The position numbers and the translations under genes are program-made. A DNA stretch of 21,202 nucleotides. Origin: Bacillota bacterium. GTDB lineage: Bacteria; Bacillota; UBA994; UBA5500. Of the stretch, positions 21,183-21,202 are shown piece by piece; position 1 is the first letter of the stretch, and each line of letters begins with the position of its first letter. Under the pieces are notes generated by a model. The model was not told where the DNA came from and did not search any database. It saw nothing but the letters and a program-made list of their open reading frames with translations. The stretch covers positions 1 to 21,202 of the forward strand of contig JAEZJZ010000003.1 of NCBI GenBank assembly GCA_023436245.1. Reading direction: 5' to 3'.

Positions 21183-21202
21183 TGGCAGAGAAGCCGCAGC
21201 AA
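21182..21202 (+). CDS. Start of a further gene, cut by the window edge
   Basis: The DegV stop overlaps an ATG by one base (TAATG), and seven codons (MAEKPQQ) are visible. TGTGGAG just upstream could serve as a ribosome binding site. In many Bacillota degV lies beside recG, which would fit, but seven residues cannot identify the protein. Confidence 0.4.

Overview
The window reads as a chromosomal segment of a GC-rich, Gram-positive-type bacterium, most likely a Bacillota (Clostridia-like) lineage. Support: strong AGGAGG-type ribosome binding sites, frequent GTG/TTG starts, a surface protein with three S-layer homology (SLH) domains, a DUF5667-like secreted protein, a YlmH-type S4 protein, DegV, two VanZ-like proteins, an M3 oligoendopeptidase and a soluble chemoreceptor. 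No rRNA, tRNA, CRISPR array or phage module was recognised. The taxonomic reading is inference from gene families.

Layout. 1-124 looks like the terminus of an IS21-like insertion sequence, abutting and apparently truncating a GGDEF-REC gene. 73-5295 (+) is a tight three-gene operon: degenerate GGDEF plus receiver protein, a membrane GT2 glycosyltransferase with a large N-terminal HEAT-like region, and a membrane protein carrying two phosphatase-like domains. It is best read as an exopolysaccharide synthesis and control unit. 5437-9137 (-) holds a VanZ-like protein, a membrane-anchored hypothetical protein and a large SLH surface protein with internal 41-residue repeats. 9484-12849 (+) holds two unrecognised cytoplasmic proteins and a DUF5667-like secreted protein. 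12917-13022 is a cluster of intergenic palindromes and tandem repeats. 13062-14942 (-) holds an M3 peptidase and a 57-residue membrane protein with its own promoter and terminator. 15136-18448 (+) holds a YlmH-like S4 protein, an M20 amidohydrolase and an unusual Rossmann-MCP fusion. 18495-19433 (+) has a promoter, an array of nested palindromes and a YkgJ-like cysteine-cluster protein. 19774-21202 (+) holds a second VanZ-like protein, DegV and the first codons of another gene.

Together the window is rich in envelope functions (polysaccharide synthesis, S-layer, VanZ, secreted protein) with some sensing functions. The most unusual signals are (i) the GGDEF/REC - HEAT-GT2 - tandem phosphatase operon, whose regulatory domains have lost canonical catalytic residues; (ii) the palindrome array before the YkgJ-like gene, whose inner stems differ between units by compensatory changes; (iii) a NAD-type Rossmann domain fused to a cytoplasmic chemoreceptor signalling domain; and (iv) a short GCAGGA-centred leader motif that recurs upstream of four separate genes.
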